Assembly: GCA_019058445.1 (NCBI GenBank)
Contig: JAHPZA010000003.1
Coordinates: 451,516 to 515,515, forward strand
Length of the DNA: 64,000 nucleotides
Source of the DNA: Promethearchaeota archaeon
Lineage (GTDB): Archaea > Asgardarchaeota > Lokiarchaeia > Sigyniarchaeales > SOKP01
Direction of reading: 5' to 3'
The position numbers were made by a program, and so were the translations under genes. Positions 37,116-44,226 of this stretch are shown here, piece after piece. The notes beneath the pieces were generated by a model. The model saw only the letters and a program-made list of their open reading frames with translations, ran no database searches and was not told the DNA's origin. The stretch's first letter is position 1. Every line of letters starts with the position of its first letter.

Positions 37116-37988
37116 CTAAATGAAGAAAGTGTCAAATTCTGGATTCTCTTTTTTTAAAGCAGGAATATGAAAAACTCCAAAAGAACCACATAAGTCACAG
37201 TTAACGTCATTTCCATAACAACAAAAAGGTATTTCGAATCCCTCATCACCTAAGTATAAGGGAATCATAAAATTCTTTACACAACAATCTCTAGTATATT
37301 TTAAAGCATTTTGAGATAACATATATTCAAGTGCGAGCACTCTATTTGGTATAAAAGAGGGATATTTTTTCTTTAAAGCTATTGCTTTTTTAACTGCAGC
37401 ATCGCGGTCTTCTAAAGAATTCCAAGCAAATTCGGAAGTATCATTTTTTTTTGGAACATAAAAAGATAACACTAAACTGTGCACTGGTGTATCTTTCATC
37501 AATATTTCCGCTAATTCTTCAATGGAGTCTTCGTTTTTTTTAGTAATTGCGCATTGGCACTGGATTTTATTAGGGAAATTATCAGGAAGGTTATTTAAAG
37601 TATTAATGACTTTTTGAAATGAGCCTTTTCCTCGTATTTCATCATTGATATGTTCGGGACCGTCGATTGATACTGTCCAATGTATTTTTGGATCGATATC
37701 TGGAATGGGTAGCGTACCATTAGTAGCAATAACATTTAAAGGAAACAGTTTCACACCAAGTTCTAATACATCCTTTCGTAAAAGAGGTTCTCCTCCCATC
37801 CAGAGCATTCTTATTATCCCATACTTTCTTTTATATTTTTTAAGTTTTTTTATCATTGTTTCTGCGGGCATCTCATTCTTCTTAGTAGGTGTATTCGGAT
37901 TGCCTTCTCGGTACACAAAACAGTGTTTACAGCTTAAATTACATCTGTTTGTTATATTTACCAAGGCCAATGGATATTTTTTATTCAT
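37116..37988 (-). CDS. Radical SAM protein with Cys-rich C-terminus (paralog 2)
   Basis: A 290-residue paralog of the enzyme at 30567. Cys16, Cys20 and Cys23 in CNLSCKHC form the SAM-cluster motif. GGEPLLRKDVLELG and SIDGPEHINDEIRG are shared with the other copy, as is the C-terminal CCYGNDVNCDLCGSFG cluster motif. A ten-residue insertion in the N-terminal loop (NTPTKKNEMPAE) is the main difference. The two are about 6 kb apart and not tandem, so the duplication was dispersed. No flavodoxin or peptide substrate gene is adjacent. Confidence 0.85.
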   Translation of the reverse strand: MNKKYPLALVNITNRCNLSCKHCFVYREGNPNTPTKKNEMPAETMIKKLKKYKRKYGIIRMLWMGGEPLLRKDVLELGVKLFPLNVIATNGTLPIPDIDPKIHWTVSIDGPEHINDEIRGKGSFQKVINTLNNLPDNFPNKIQCQCAITKKNEDSIEELAEILMKDTPVHSLVLSFYVPKKNDTSEFAWNSLEDRDAAVKKAIALKKKYPSFIPNRVLALEYMLSQNALKYTRDCCVKNFMIPLYLGDEGFEIPFCCYGNDVNCDLCGSFGVFHIPALKKENPEFDTFFI

Positions 37989-38221
37989 TTTTTTTATACC
38001 AGATTAATTAGATATATTCTGTTATTTATAAATTAATTACTTTAAGTAATAAATCTCACTTTTCTTTAACTCTTTTTTATAAAAGGTTTTTTCCAATAAA
38101 TTAAATGTCACATCTGCTAATAGAAAGTATGCGATTAGTCTCATTTTTTTATGAAACATTAAAAAAACCTTTATTTTTTTTAAATTATCTTTTAAAATTA
38201 AAAACTTAAGGATGATCTTAA

Positions 38222-38725
38222 ATGGGATTATTAGCAGAAAATAGTGTTAAAGATTTGCCAACTCGATTTGAGACAGTACCGTATAGTACTTTTTTCAAAC
38301 TCTGGTATGCTCTTCAAAAATCACTCCCTTCAGATAAAAAAGGAGAAATTCTCACGAGAATAGGACGAACAATCGGAAGAGAATTCGATGATGAAGGAAT
38401 CGAGACAATTAACGATTTTTTAGCTAGGTTGGAGCAATTTTTGGAACAAGAATGGGCAATTACTGATAATGCAAAAGTAGAAGTTCTAAGAGATAGAGAA
38501 GGAAAAATTGTTAAATTAATAGCAAAACAAGACAGCTGTAAAATGTGTTTTGCCAATACTTATTATAGATTTCACGACAATGGAAGTCCATCTTGTATGT
38601 TTCCTCAAGTTGTTATGGGAATTTTATCAAAGGTGAAAAATAAGTTCGGGTTTAAGAATTTGAGATATGAGGGCGTTCAGAAAGGTGGAGTTGGAGTGTG
38701 CGCCATGACATGGAACGTTAAATAG
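38222..38725 (+). CDS. Conserved hypothetical protein, weak V4R-like Cys pattern
   Basis: A 167-residue soluble protein. The C-terminal half has SCKMCFANTYYRFHDNGSPSCMF, followed by a hydrophobic helix (VVMGILSKV) and a final GVCAMTW strand, roughly the order of Cys in V4R (4-vinyl reductase, Bet3-like) domains. The N-terminal half is helical (FKLWYALQKSLPSDKKGEIL). It is preceded by a 233-bp promoter region. Homology to V4R is a guess based on the Cys spacing; a different small-molecule or metal-binding fold is possible. Confidence 0.6.
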   Translation: MGLLAENSVKDLPTRFETVPYSTFFKLWYALQKSLPSDKKGEILTRIGRTIGREFDDEGIETINDFLARLEQFLEQEWAITDNAKVEVLRDREGKIVKLIAKQDSCKMCFANTYYRFHDNGSPSCMFPQVVMGILSKVKNKFGFKNLRYEGVQKGGVGVCAMTWNVK

Positions 38726-38828
38726 ATAGGTTACCTCTTTTTTTATTATTTCTCTTTATTTTTTGACTAAATTAAATAATATAAAAAAAGATAAAAAAGA
38801 ATTATCGAATTATAACATTTTCTTGCCG

Positions 38829-39467
38829 TTAATGCCAAAGAATTAGCGGATAAATGATAACTATAGGTACTGTTGCGATACTTATTATCACTACAAGAAA
38901 AGGTTTAAGAGTGTGTATTTTAGCCTTATATAAATGGATATCCGCTACAATTATCCAGATGATACATGTCCAGATACAAATAAGTTTGATTAATGCAAAG
39001 CAGCTATGAATTATGGCCCATATATCAGGGAAGCCTTGTGGGTCAGTAAGCATCAGTAATATAAAACCATTTTCAGTGTTATCACAAATAGCTGCAATTA
39101 TTCCTAAAATAGCTATAAAATATCCTGATTTTCTCCATTTTGATACTTCCTCGAATTTCCGTCCAAGATATAAAATCATACTAAAATAAAATATTCCGTA
39201 GCTTACAGCATAAACATCGTCTAAAATAATAGCTATTCTATAATAATTAATCTGTTCAGCAGTCATCGATCTAAGTAGTGATTTATAATACGATCCACTG
39301 AATGAAAGTTGGTGTATGTAGAAATTTTGTGGAAAAGTGGATAATGTCCAATAGTAAGCTAAAATTGGAAAATGGACAGCATAGAGAATGATACTAAAAT
39401 ATATTAAAATTTTAATATTTCTTTCAGATGGCCAATTGGCTAATTTTTCTAACTTCATTCTATTCAC
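38829..39467 (-). CDS. Membrane protein of unknown function
   Basis: A 212-residue protein with about six hydrophobic helices. The amphipathic N-terminal segment (KLEKLANWPSERN) is followed by the first helix at residue 19. A cytosolic loop RKFEEVSKWRKSG precedes the fourth helix. No recognised domain is present. It is divergent from the DUF998 gene at 39648, with a spacer containing promoter-like AT tracts. Confidence 0.55.
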   Translation of the reverse strand: MNRMKLEKLANWPSERNIKILIYFSIILYAVHFPILAYYWTLSTFPQNFYIHQLSFSGSYYKSLLRSMTAEQINYYRIAIILDDVYAVSYGIFYFSMILYLGRKFEEVSKWRKSGYFIAILGIIAAICDNTENGFILLMLTDPQGFPDIWAIIHSCFALIKLICIWTCIIWIIVADIHLYKAKIHTLKPFLVVIISIATVPIVIIYPLILWH

Positions 39468-39647
39468 GGGGATTTCTGAATTATTTTTGCTGATAAAAAT
39501 GTGGAATATAAAACTCTTTTTAAATCTTTCCTCTTATATCAGATTAAAGCATTTGAACTTTCTGTCAAAATTTTTTCAATGAAAGTAAATCTCTTGTATG
39601 TACTGCAAAAGTAACTATAAATACAGATAGTATACATATTTATTATT

Positions 39648-40295
39648 ATGGAAAATACAAGCTTTATTGAAAAGTTGACTACCCCTAAATTCGTCAAAAT
39701 TTCGACTATTACTGCGTTAATCGTTGCATTTTCATGTTTGATCATTGGTTATATAATAGCTCAATTTGGCCCTTACGGATATAACATGTTCGATAACTAT
39801 ATAAGTGATATGGGTTCGAGCCGCTATACCCCGTTTCCCTACATGAGAACAATATCTAATCTTATATCTAGCCCTCTGTTCTTTCCTTTAACTTTTTACA
39901 TGAAACAAAAATTATTACCAAAATCTCAAGTACTTCCAAGAAAAAGACAGATCTTAGGTAAATTGGGTTTTATCGGAATGCTTATGATTTTTATAGGGAT
40001 GACAATCACAGGTATAATTACCGAAGATGTGAATATGCAAATTCATACCTATATTGCAATTTTCGCAATTTTTGGAGGGGTACTTGCTACTTTTACTTAT
40101 GGACTACTAATTACTAGATATCCCTCTCAAGTGCCTAAAAAAGTGGGAATCTATATGACACTCTGTATTCCAATTATTGCGATCTTAGCCATAATAGGAT
40201 TCCCTTCTCGAATTTTTTATGAATGGATTCTATTATTTGCACTATATTCTTGGATTATTCTTTGCAGTGCTTTTCTTCTAAAAAATACAAATTAA
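39648..40295 (+). CDS. DUF998 family membrane protein
   Basis: A 215-residue protein with six membrane helices. The loop after helix 1, MFDNYISDMGSSRYTPFPYM, contains the DYISDLG-type motif that marks DUF998, a family of archaeal and bacterial membrane proteins with no known function. The remaining helices alternate with short basic loops. It starts with ATG without a clear ribosome-binding site, suggesting a leaderless mRNA. Confidence 0.75.
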   Translation: MENTSFIEKLTTPKFVKISTITALIVAFSCLIIGYIIAQFGPYGYNMFDNYISDMGSSRYTPFPYMRTISNLISSPLFFPLTFYMKQKLLPKSQVLPRKRQILGKLGFIGMLMIFIGMTITGIITEDVNMQIHTYIAIFAIFGGVLATFTYGLLITRYPSQVPKKVGIYMTLCIPIIAILAIIGFPSRIFYEWILLFALYSWIILCSAFLLKNTN

Positions 40296-40415
40296 GAAGA
40301 AATTTTTCAACAATCTCCCCAAATCATTCTTTTTTAAATATTACCCATACTTATAAGATACCTAACACCGTGTTCAATAATAAATATAAAAAAAGAGAAT
40401 TACTATAAATTTAAT

Positions 40416-41354
40416 ATGAGAATCCAAAAAAAACACAATTTTTTATTAGTTAGCATTTTGTTTCTGGTTCTTTTTTCTATGACTCCTGCAATTTATTGCG
40501 ACAGTGACGAATATGAAATGGGTATTGATGAAAATGGTATTATAGTCTGGGAAGTCATTGACGCCGATGAAGATCAAATAGAGTACCTCTTATCTGTTGC
40601 GGAATTAGATGAAGATGATTTTGATTATGAAGAAGAGGATGAAATTAAATACGAAATAAATTCAATAACAGAGGTCTCTGATGAGGAATATTATATAATA
40701 TCATATGACGAATATGAGAATGATGAGGACCAAGGAACAAAAGCAGAAAAAATAGCGATGGACCCTGGTGAGCTGGCAGAAGATTTGGAAGACTTTGAGC
40801 TAGATGACTATTCAATAACGTTTGTATTAACCGATACGGAAGACTACATTGATGAAGTTGGTGATGATGTTTCAGATACCTACAAACCATTTGTATATAC
40901 TTCCGGATCATCGGTTATTTTAAATGGTTCAGTTGGAAGTTTTTTATTTTGGCTAAAGATGGATTACGATAAGCATGGAATACTGGAAGAAATTTTATTA
41001 GTGTACGACGGACAAGAAATTTTTAATATGGAACAAAAAAGTTATACGAAATCAAACCGTCTACCTTTAATCTGGATTATAATTATTTTCTTGCTTATAA
41101 TAGGGGCAATTATTACCATAGTTATAGCACTAATCGTTGTTTTGACCAAACACGCAAAAAAGAAAAAACCAAAAAAGGTTCCCACCCCCTCAGAACCATC
41201 TGTTATTGCCGAACCAGAACAATTGGAAAAGACTCAAATAGTATCCGAAGATGAGGCAAAAAAAAAACCTAAGAAGACACAGTTTTGTTCAAATTGTGGT
41301 GCTGAAAGAGACACTGATAGCGCGTACTGCACATATTGTGGAAGTAAATTCTGA
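40416..41354 (+). CDS. Secreted-ectodomain membrane protein with C-terminal zinc ribbon
   Basis: A 312-residue type I membrane protein. Residues 1-28 form a signal peptide (LLVSILFLVLFSMTPAIYC). A strongly acidic ectodomain (about residues 29-210, rich in Asp, Glu and Tyr) follows, then one transmembrane helix (about 217-242) and a basic stop-transfer. The cytosolic tail ends in a double-CxxC zinc ribbon (FCSNCGAERDTDSAYCTYCG, residues 290-309). No catalytic motif is seen. It may be a sensor or anchor that links an external acidic domain to a cytosolic zinc ribbon. The next gene on the minus strand also combines a zinc ribbon with a membrane helix. Confidence 0.72.
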   Translation: MRIQKKHNFLLVSILFLVLFSMTPAIYCDSDEYEMGIDENGIIVWEVIDADEDQIEYLLSVAELDEDDFDYEEEDEIKYEINSITEVSDEEYYIISYDEYENDEDQGTKAEKIAMDPGELAEDLEDFELDDYSITFVLTDTEDYIDEVGDDVSDTYKPFVYTSGSSVILNGSVGSFLFWLKMDYDKHGILEEILLVYDGQEIFNMEQKSYTKSNRLPLIWIIIIFLLIIGAIITIVIALIVVLTKHAKKKKPKKVPTPSEPSVIAEPEQLEKTQIVSEDEAKKKPKKTQFCSNCGAERDTDSAYCTYCGSKF

Positions 41355-41656
41355 TAAGATATTTTTTTCATGATCAATTTTTTTTTCGTTTTTCTATCTC
41401 TTGAATTTCAAAATCTTCTTTTTTTTCCTCCTCTAACAATTTTGCTGGCTTGAACTTATCAAAGGGGGCAAAGCATACCCAACGTGCATTTTCTATATTT
41501 ACCAATGCTTTAGCGCAACCGAATAGATTCAAGTAATGGAAAATTTTAGCAAAAGGTTTCCGATTGTTTTGAATTTAAATAGAAATTTACTAAGTAATCT
41601 AAAGGAAGGAGAAATCACTGCTGAAGCTCAAATTACAAGAATTGAGAAAACTTTTA
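41355..41656. other. 302-bp gap with possible gene remnant
   Basis: No intact gene is assigned. On the minus strand a frame ends in a coding-like tail (WVCFAPFDKFKPAKLLEEEK), preceded by KIFHYLNLFGCAKALVNIEN but with a stop about 60 codons upstream and no start. On the plus strand a short ATG frame at 41536 runs into the 3' end of the minus-strand zinc-ribbon gene. Either piece may be relic sequence. Confidence 0.25.
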
Positions 41657-41995
41657 CTATATTATCATGCCACAGTGAGTACATTTATCCCCTGGAGGGA
41701 GTAGCTTGCTTCCGCAATATGGGCAAAATTTATAGACACTCCCAAGTTGAGAATCTGTTTGAGACACTGCTTGTTCGGAGGGATACATTGAGATTACTTC
41801 TTTAGGCTTCCTATAACGCAGATTTTTGTTTTGTTTACATATAGGGCATGTATCTCCACTTGAAACCAAGTAATACACAAGATAAATGATACCCCCGATA
41901 AAAGTGAACAGGAATAGCATAAAAAAAGCACGACGATTAAAAATTTTCATTGGAATAACGTGCTTTTTACAGGAATCACACCAGTTTTTTTTCAT
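41657..41995 (-). CDS. Membrane-anchored double zinc-ribbon protein
   Basis: A 112-residue protein. An N-terminal WCDSCKK ribbon half is followed by one transmembrane helix (about residues 23-48: FFMLFLFTFIGGIIYLVYYL). A CPICKQ pair completes the first metal site, and a C-terminal FCPYCGSKLLPPGDKCTHCG double-CxxC zinc ribbon follows. No known name fits. The layout is reminiscent of small archaeal proteins with a zinc ribbon on both sides of a helix. The ectodomain/zinc-ribbon protein at 40416 lies convergent to it; both may act at the membrane. Confidence 0.7.
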   Translation of the reverse strand: MKKNWCDSCKKHVIPMKIFNRRAFFMLFLFTFIGGIIYLVYYLVSSGDTCPICKQNKNLRYRKPKEVISMYPSEQAVSQTDSQLGSVYKFCPYCGSKLLPPGDKCTHCGMII

Positions 41996-42286
41996 CTTCC
42001 TATGCTTACTATTAATTACAAATAGTTTTGTATTTTCAAATAAAGAAAGAGATAGTTATATTTTAAATTTTTTTTTAAAAGTAAAACAGTAAAATAGAAG
42101 ACTAAATGTTCAACTAAACCTTTTTTAGGTTTAGTTTAAAATTAACTTTATCACACATTTTTAATGGTTTTTTTATCATTTTCCGATACTCAAAATCTGC
42201 GGATTATTGGATTCGATCATAATGTGATTTCCCATTCATTTAGCAAATCAAAAATTCGGTTTTCGATAATTCTAAATTTTTCTCTT

Positions 42287-42329
42287 GATCTTATGCGACA
42301 TTATGCACGTTTTGCAACATCATAAGATC
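42287..42329. repeat. Inverted repeat, 9-bp perfect arms
   Basis: GATCTTATG at 42287-42295 pairs perfectly with CATAAGATC at 42321-42329. The 25-base loop contains a further TGCA/TGCA pair, so a two-tier stem is possible. It lies about 160 bp upstream of the TATA box, so it may belong to an unannotated RNA rather than to the promoter itself. Confidence 0.4.
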
Positions 42330-42489
42330 TACTTTGTAGTAATGGAAAAAGCTAAAGTGACCTTTTATTGATTTTGTCGGAACCTGATAAAGGTTATTCG
42401 GCAAAATCGTTTTATCTAATATTCAGCATGTTCAGAAGTATCGAAAATGATCACCTTTTTCCCATAAATTAACGAAAAGTGACATAACA

Positions 42490-42497
42490 TTTAAATA
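42490..42497 (+). promoter_or_regulatory. TATA box of the Cys-rich gene cluster
   Basis: TTTAAATA, preceded by the purine-rich GAAAAGTG stretch as a possible BRE. Transcription would begin near 42520, just before the palindrome at 42531. Confidence 0.5.
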
Positions 42498-42530
42498 CGA
42501 ATATAGTTAAGTATAAAATGGGAAACACAA

Positions 42531-42554
42531 AATTGTGAAAAAAAATTCACAATT
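42531..42554. promoter_or_regulatory. Perfect palindrome, candidate operator or 5' UTR hairpin
   Basis: AATTGTGAA and TTCACAATT are separated by six A. It lies about 35 bp after the TATA box and about 32 bp before the chosen ATG at 42586. The symmetry is typical of a dimeric repressor site; the RNA would also form a 9-bp hairpin. A GTG inside the left arm could start a longer reading frame, but the paralogs argue against it. Confidence 0.5.
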
Positions 42555-42585
42555 AAAAAGTAAAAACCTTAGAAGTGAAAAAAAA

Positions 42586-42810
42586 ATGTGTAATAAATGC
42601 GAATGTGATGGAATAGCTCAATGTTCTATAGTTGGATATCAACCTTTCGGAGCATGTTGTACACTTTGTGCCCATTGGGACGAAGAACATACCTGTCCGA
42701 ATTATGAAATGGTTGCGAAAAATGTTACAGTTTCGCAGGAAAACCTATTTAAAGTTGCGCCAAAGGAAAAAGCCAAAGCTATGACCGTTTCAGTTGAAAA
42801 ATTTCCATAA
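42586..42810 (+). CDS. Cys-rich mini-protein, MCNxCxC family, copy 1
   Basis: A 74-residue protein starting MCNKCECDGIAQCSIVGY, followed by GACCTLC and HTCPNYE. Nine Cys plus one His are at positions shared with the next two genes. The pattern CxxCxC-x7-C-x10-CCxxC-x9-C suggests Fe-S or zinc binding. The ATG at 42586 is chosen because all three copies begin with MCN; an upstream GTG lies inside a palindrome. The C-terminal tail differs between copies. No family name is recognised. It is placed first in a triplet directly before the hdr operon. Confidence 0.68.
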   Translation: MCNKCECDGIAQCSIVGYQPFGACCTLCAHWDEEHTCPNYEMVAKNVTVSQENLFKVAPKEKAKAMTVSVEKFP

Positions 42811-42866
42811 AAAATATGAACATAAATTATAAAAGTATTTCACTAACGGAAATTGAGTGATAAAAA

Positions 42867-43115
42867 GTGTGTAATTATTGCGAATGTGATAACATGGATA
42901 AATGTTCTATAGTCGGGAATATTCCCTTAGGATTTTGTTGTCCTAAGTGTAAATTTTATTCAGGAGCGCATACATGCTTAAATTCGAAGATTAGAACTCA
43001 GGAGAAAATCAAAGCGATAACAAAAAAAATCGATGCTCTTCGTGAAGCTTTTGGTAAAAACGGCAATTCTTCCGAGGAGGAGGAAGAAATCGAAGAGCTT
43101 GAAAAGTATCCCTAA
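42867..43115 (+). CDS. Cys-rich mini-protein, MCNxCxC family, copy 2
   Basis: An 82-residue protein starting at GTG with MCNYCECDNMDKCSIVGN and later GFCCPKC and HTCLNSK. The Cys and His positions match the neighbours. A charged, coiled-coil-like tail (KKIDALREAF, then acidic EEEEEIEELEKY) replaces the tail of copy 1. It lies 56 bp after copy 1. A ribosome-binding site GAGTGA precedes the GTG. Confidence 0.7.
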   Translation: MCNYCECDNMDKCSIVGNIPLGFCCPKCKFYSGAHTCLNSKIRTQEKIKAITKKIDALREAFGKNGNSSEEEEEIEELEKYP

Positions 43116-43155
43116 ATATTTCCTTAAAATTTTTATAATAAAGGAGGTTTAATAA

Positions 43156-43443
43156 ATGTGTAATAATTGTAATTGCGAAAATTATGACAAATGTTCGATT
43201 GTTGGATATATGCCCATAGGGTTTTGTTGTTCTAAATGCTATCTCTATGATGAGCAACACACTTGTTTAAATACCAAGACCAAACGAAAATCTCCATTAG
43301 AGCAGGAAGATGAAGAAAAACGAGATGAATTAAAACCGATTAGTACTACAATAGAAAATGGAGTAGTAAAGGTGGTAGTTGGTAAGAAAGATAAAAAGAA
43401 GGAGATCTATATTGACCTTCAAAAACATTTAGATTCGCAATAG
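43156..43443 (+). CDS. Cys-rich mini-protein, MCNxCxC family, copy 3
   Basis: A 95-residue protein with MCNNCNCENYDKCSIVGYMP, GFCCSKC and HTCLNTK. It has the strongest ribosome-binding site of the three (AAGGAGGTTT eight bases before ATG). The C-terminal tail is basic and strand-like (VVKVVVGKKDKKKEIYIDL). It ends 282 bp before the hdr operon. Shared Cys pattern and spacing make this a real three-copy gene family. Confidence 0.72.
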   Translation: MCNNCNCENYDKCSIVGYMPIGFCCSKCYLYDEQHTCLNTKTKRKSPLEQEDEEKRDELKPISTTIENGVVKVVVGKKDKKKEIYIDLQKHLDSQ

Positions 43444-43458
43444 ACAATGAATTTGAAT

Positions 43459-43480
43459 AAAGATTCGATGTTGAATCTTT
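43459..43480 (+). terminator. Hairpin after the Cys-rich triplet
   Basis: AAAGATTC and GAATCTTT form a perfect 8-bp stem with a six-base loop 15 bp after the stop of copy 3. It may end the triplet transcript or stabilise its 3' end. It is not followed by a long T-run. Confidence 0.4.
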
Positions 43481-43681
43481 GATTGCAAAGATGACTTAAT
43501 TATCGGAGAATTCCAATGAATGCAGGAAGAATTATCAAATCTAGTAGAAATTATCAGATCTAATATTCAAGAATCGAAGATTTGTAGGATTTCCGAAAGT
43601 TTAAAGAGAGATGTGATAAATTATAATAATTTGTCCATTTCATCTTTTCGAAAAATAATAAAAACTTTATAAAATTTAAAG

Positions 43682-43689
43682 TATAAATA
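43682..43689 (+). promoter_or_regulatory. TATA box of the hdr operon
   Basis: TATAAATA ends 37 bp before the hdrC start. A second TTTATAAA element lies at about 43666-43673. The Cys-rich triplet ends more than 200 bp upstream, so the operon probably has its own promoter. Confidence 0.5.
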
Positions 43690-43725
43690 AAAAAACAAGA
43701 AATAACAAAAAAATAGGTATTTGAC

Positions 43726-44223
43726 ATGAGTGTCATTAATTTTGAGTTTAGGAATGAAGTGTTGAAGCATAACGCCTCTCTGTCATATTGTTATCAATGT
43801 TCTACTTGTTCTGGGGGGTGCCCTGTTGCATTGATAACAGAGGGGAAGTATAATCCCCGGAAGATTATTGAAGAGGCAATTTTAGGATTACAGGAAAAAT
43901 TGGTAAATGAGCAAGATCCAAATCCTTGGTTATGTTCGACCTGTCAGAAATGTGTTGAGTTATGCCCTCAAAAGGTAGAATTGACAGAAATATTTACACT
44001 CATCAAAAATCAGTGTTTTGAGAAGGGTAAATTTCCTGAGGCTTTTTCAGCACAAGGTCAAGCAGTATTAGAGTTTGGTATTGCTATTCCTTATTCTAAA
44101 GCGATCATATCTAGGCGGGAGAAATTAGGATTACCTTCCATCAACACGGCTCCCGTTGAGGAGATACAAACGCTTTTAAAAGAAACCAAATTTGATAAAA
44201 ACATAACAAGGGGGGGTGATTAA
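43726..44223 (+). CDS. hdrC: Heterodisulfide reductase subunit C (HdrC-like)
   Basis: A 165-residue ferredoxin-like protein with two [4Fe-4S] sites: Cys22, 25, 28 and 32 in CYQCSTCSGGCPVA, and a second CSTCQKCVELCP near residues 70-81. HdrC relays electrons from HdrA to the HdrB active site. The C-terminus (LKETKFDKNITRGGD) is basic and unlike ferredoxins. It is the first gene of an 11-gene operon and is separated from hdrB by only 3 bp. The ATG start follows AGGT. Confidence 0.9.
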   Translation: MSVINFEFRNEVLKHNASLSYCYQCSTCSGGCPVALITEGKYNPRKIIEEAILGLQEKLVNEQDPNPWLCSTCQKCVELCPQKVELTEIFTLIKNQCFEKGKFPEAFSAQGQAVLEFGIAIPYSKAIISRREKLGLPSINTAPVEEIQTLLKETKFDKNITRGGD

Positions 44224-44226
44224 AGT

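Larger units (their letters stand above)
41996..42585. promoter_or_regulatory. 590-bp structured intergenic region before the Cys-rich triplet
   Basis: No protein gene is seen. Inverted repeats include GATCTTATG (42287-42295) with CATAAGATC (42321-42329), enclosing TGCA...TGCA, an imperfect stem GATTTTGTCGG...CGGCAAAATC at about 42371-42410, and a perfect palindrome just after the promoter (see separate entry). Base composition is more even than in other spacers. This could be a non-coding RNA gene or a long regulatory region. There is no match to a tRNA or known RNA that I recognise. Confidence 0.35.

Noticed and set aside
41536..41805. 89-codon plus-strand frame
   Set aside because: Its second half is antisense to the well-supported zinc-ribbon gene at 41657-41995; no start signal. 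The first half alone may be relic sequence.
43530..43575. CRISPR-like or tandem repeat (ATTATCAAATCTAG / ATTATCAGATCTAA)
   Set aside because: Only two imperfect copies of about 15 bp with no regular spacer. No CRISPR array is present anywhere in the window.
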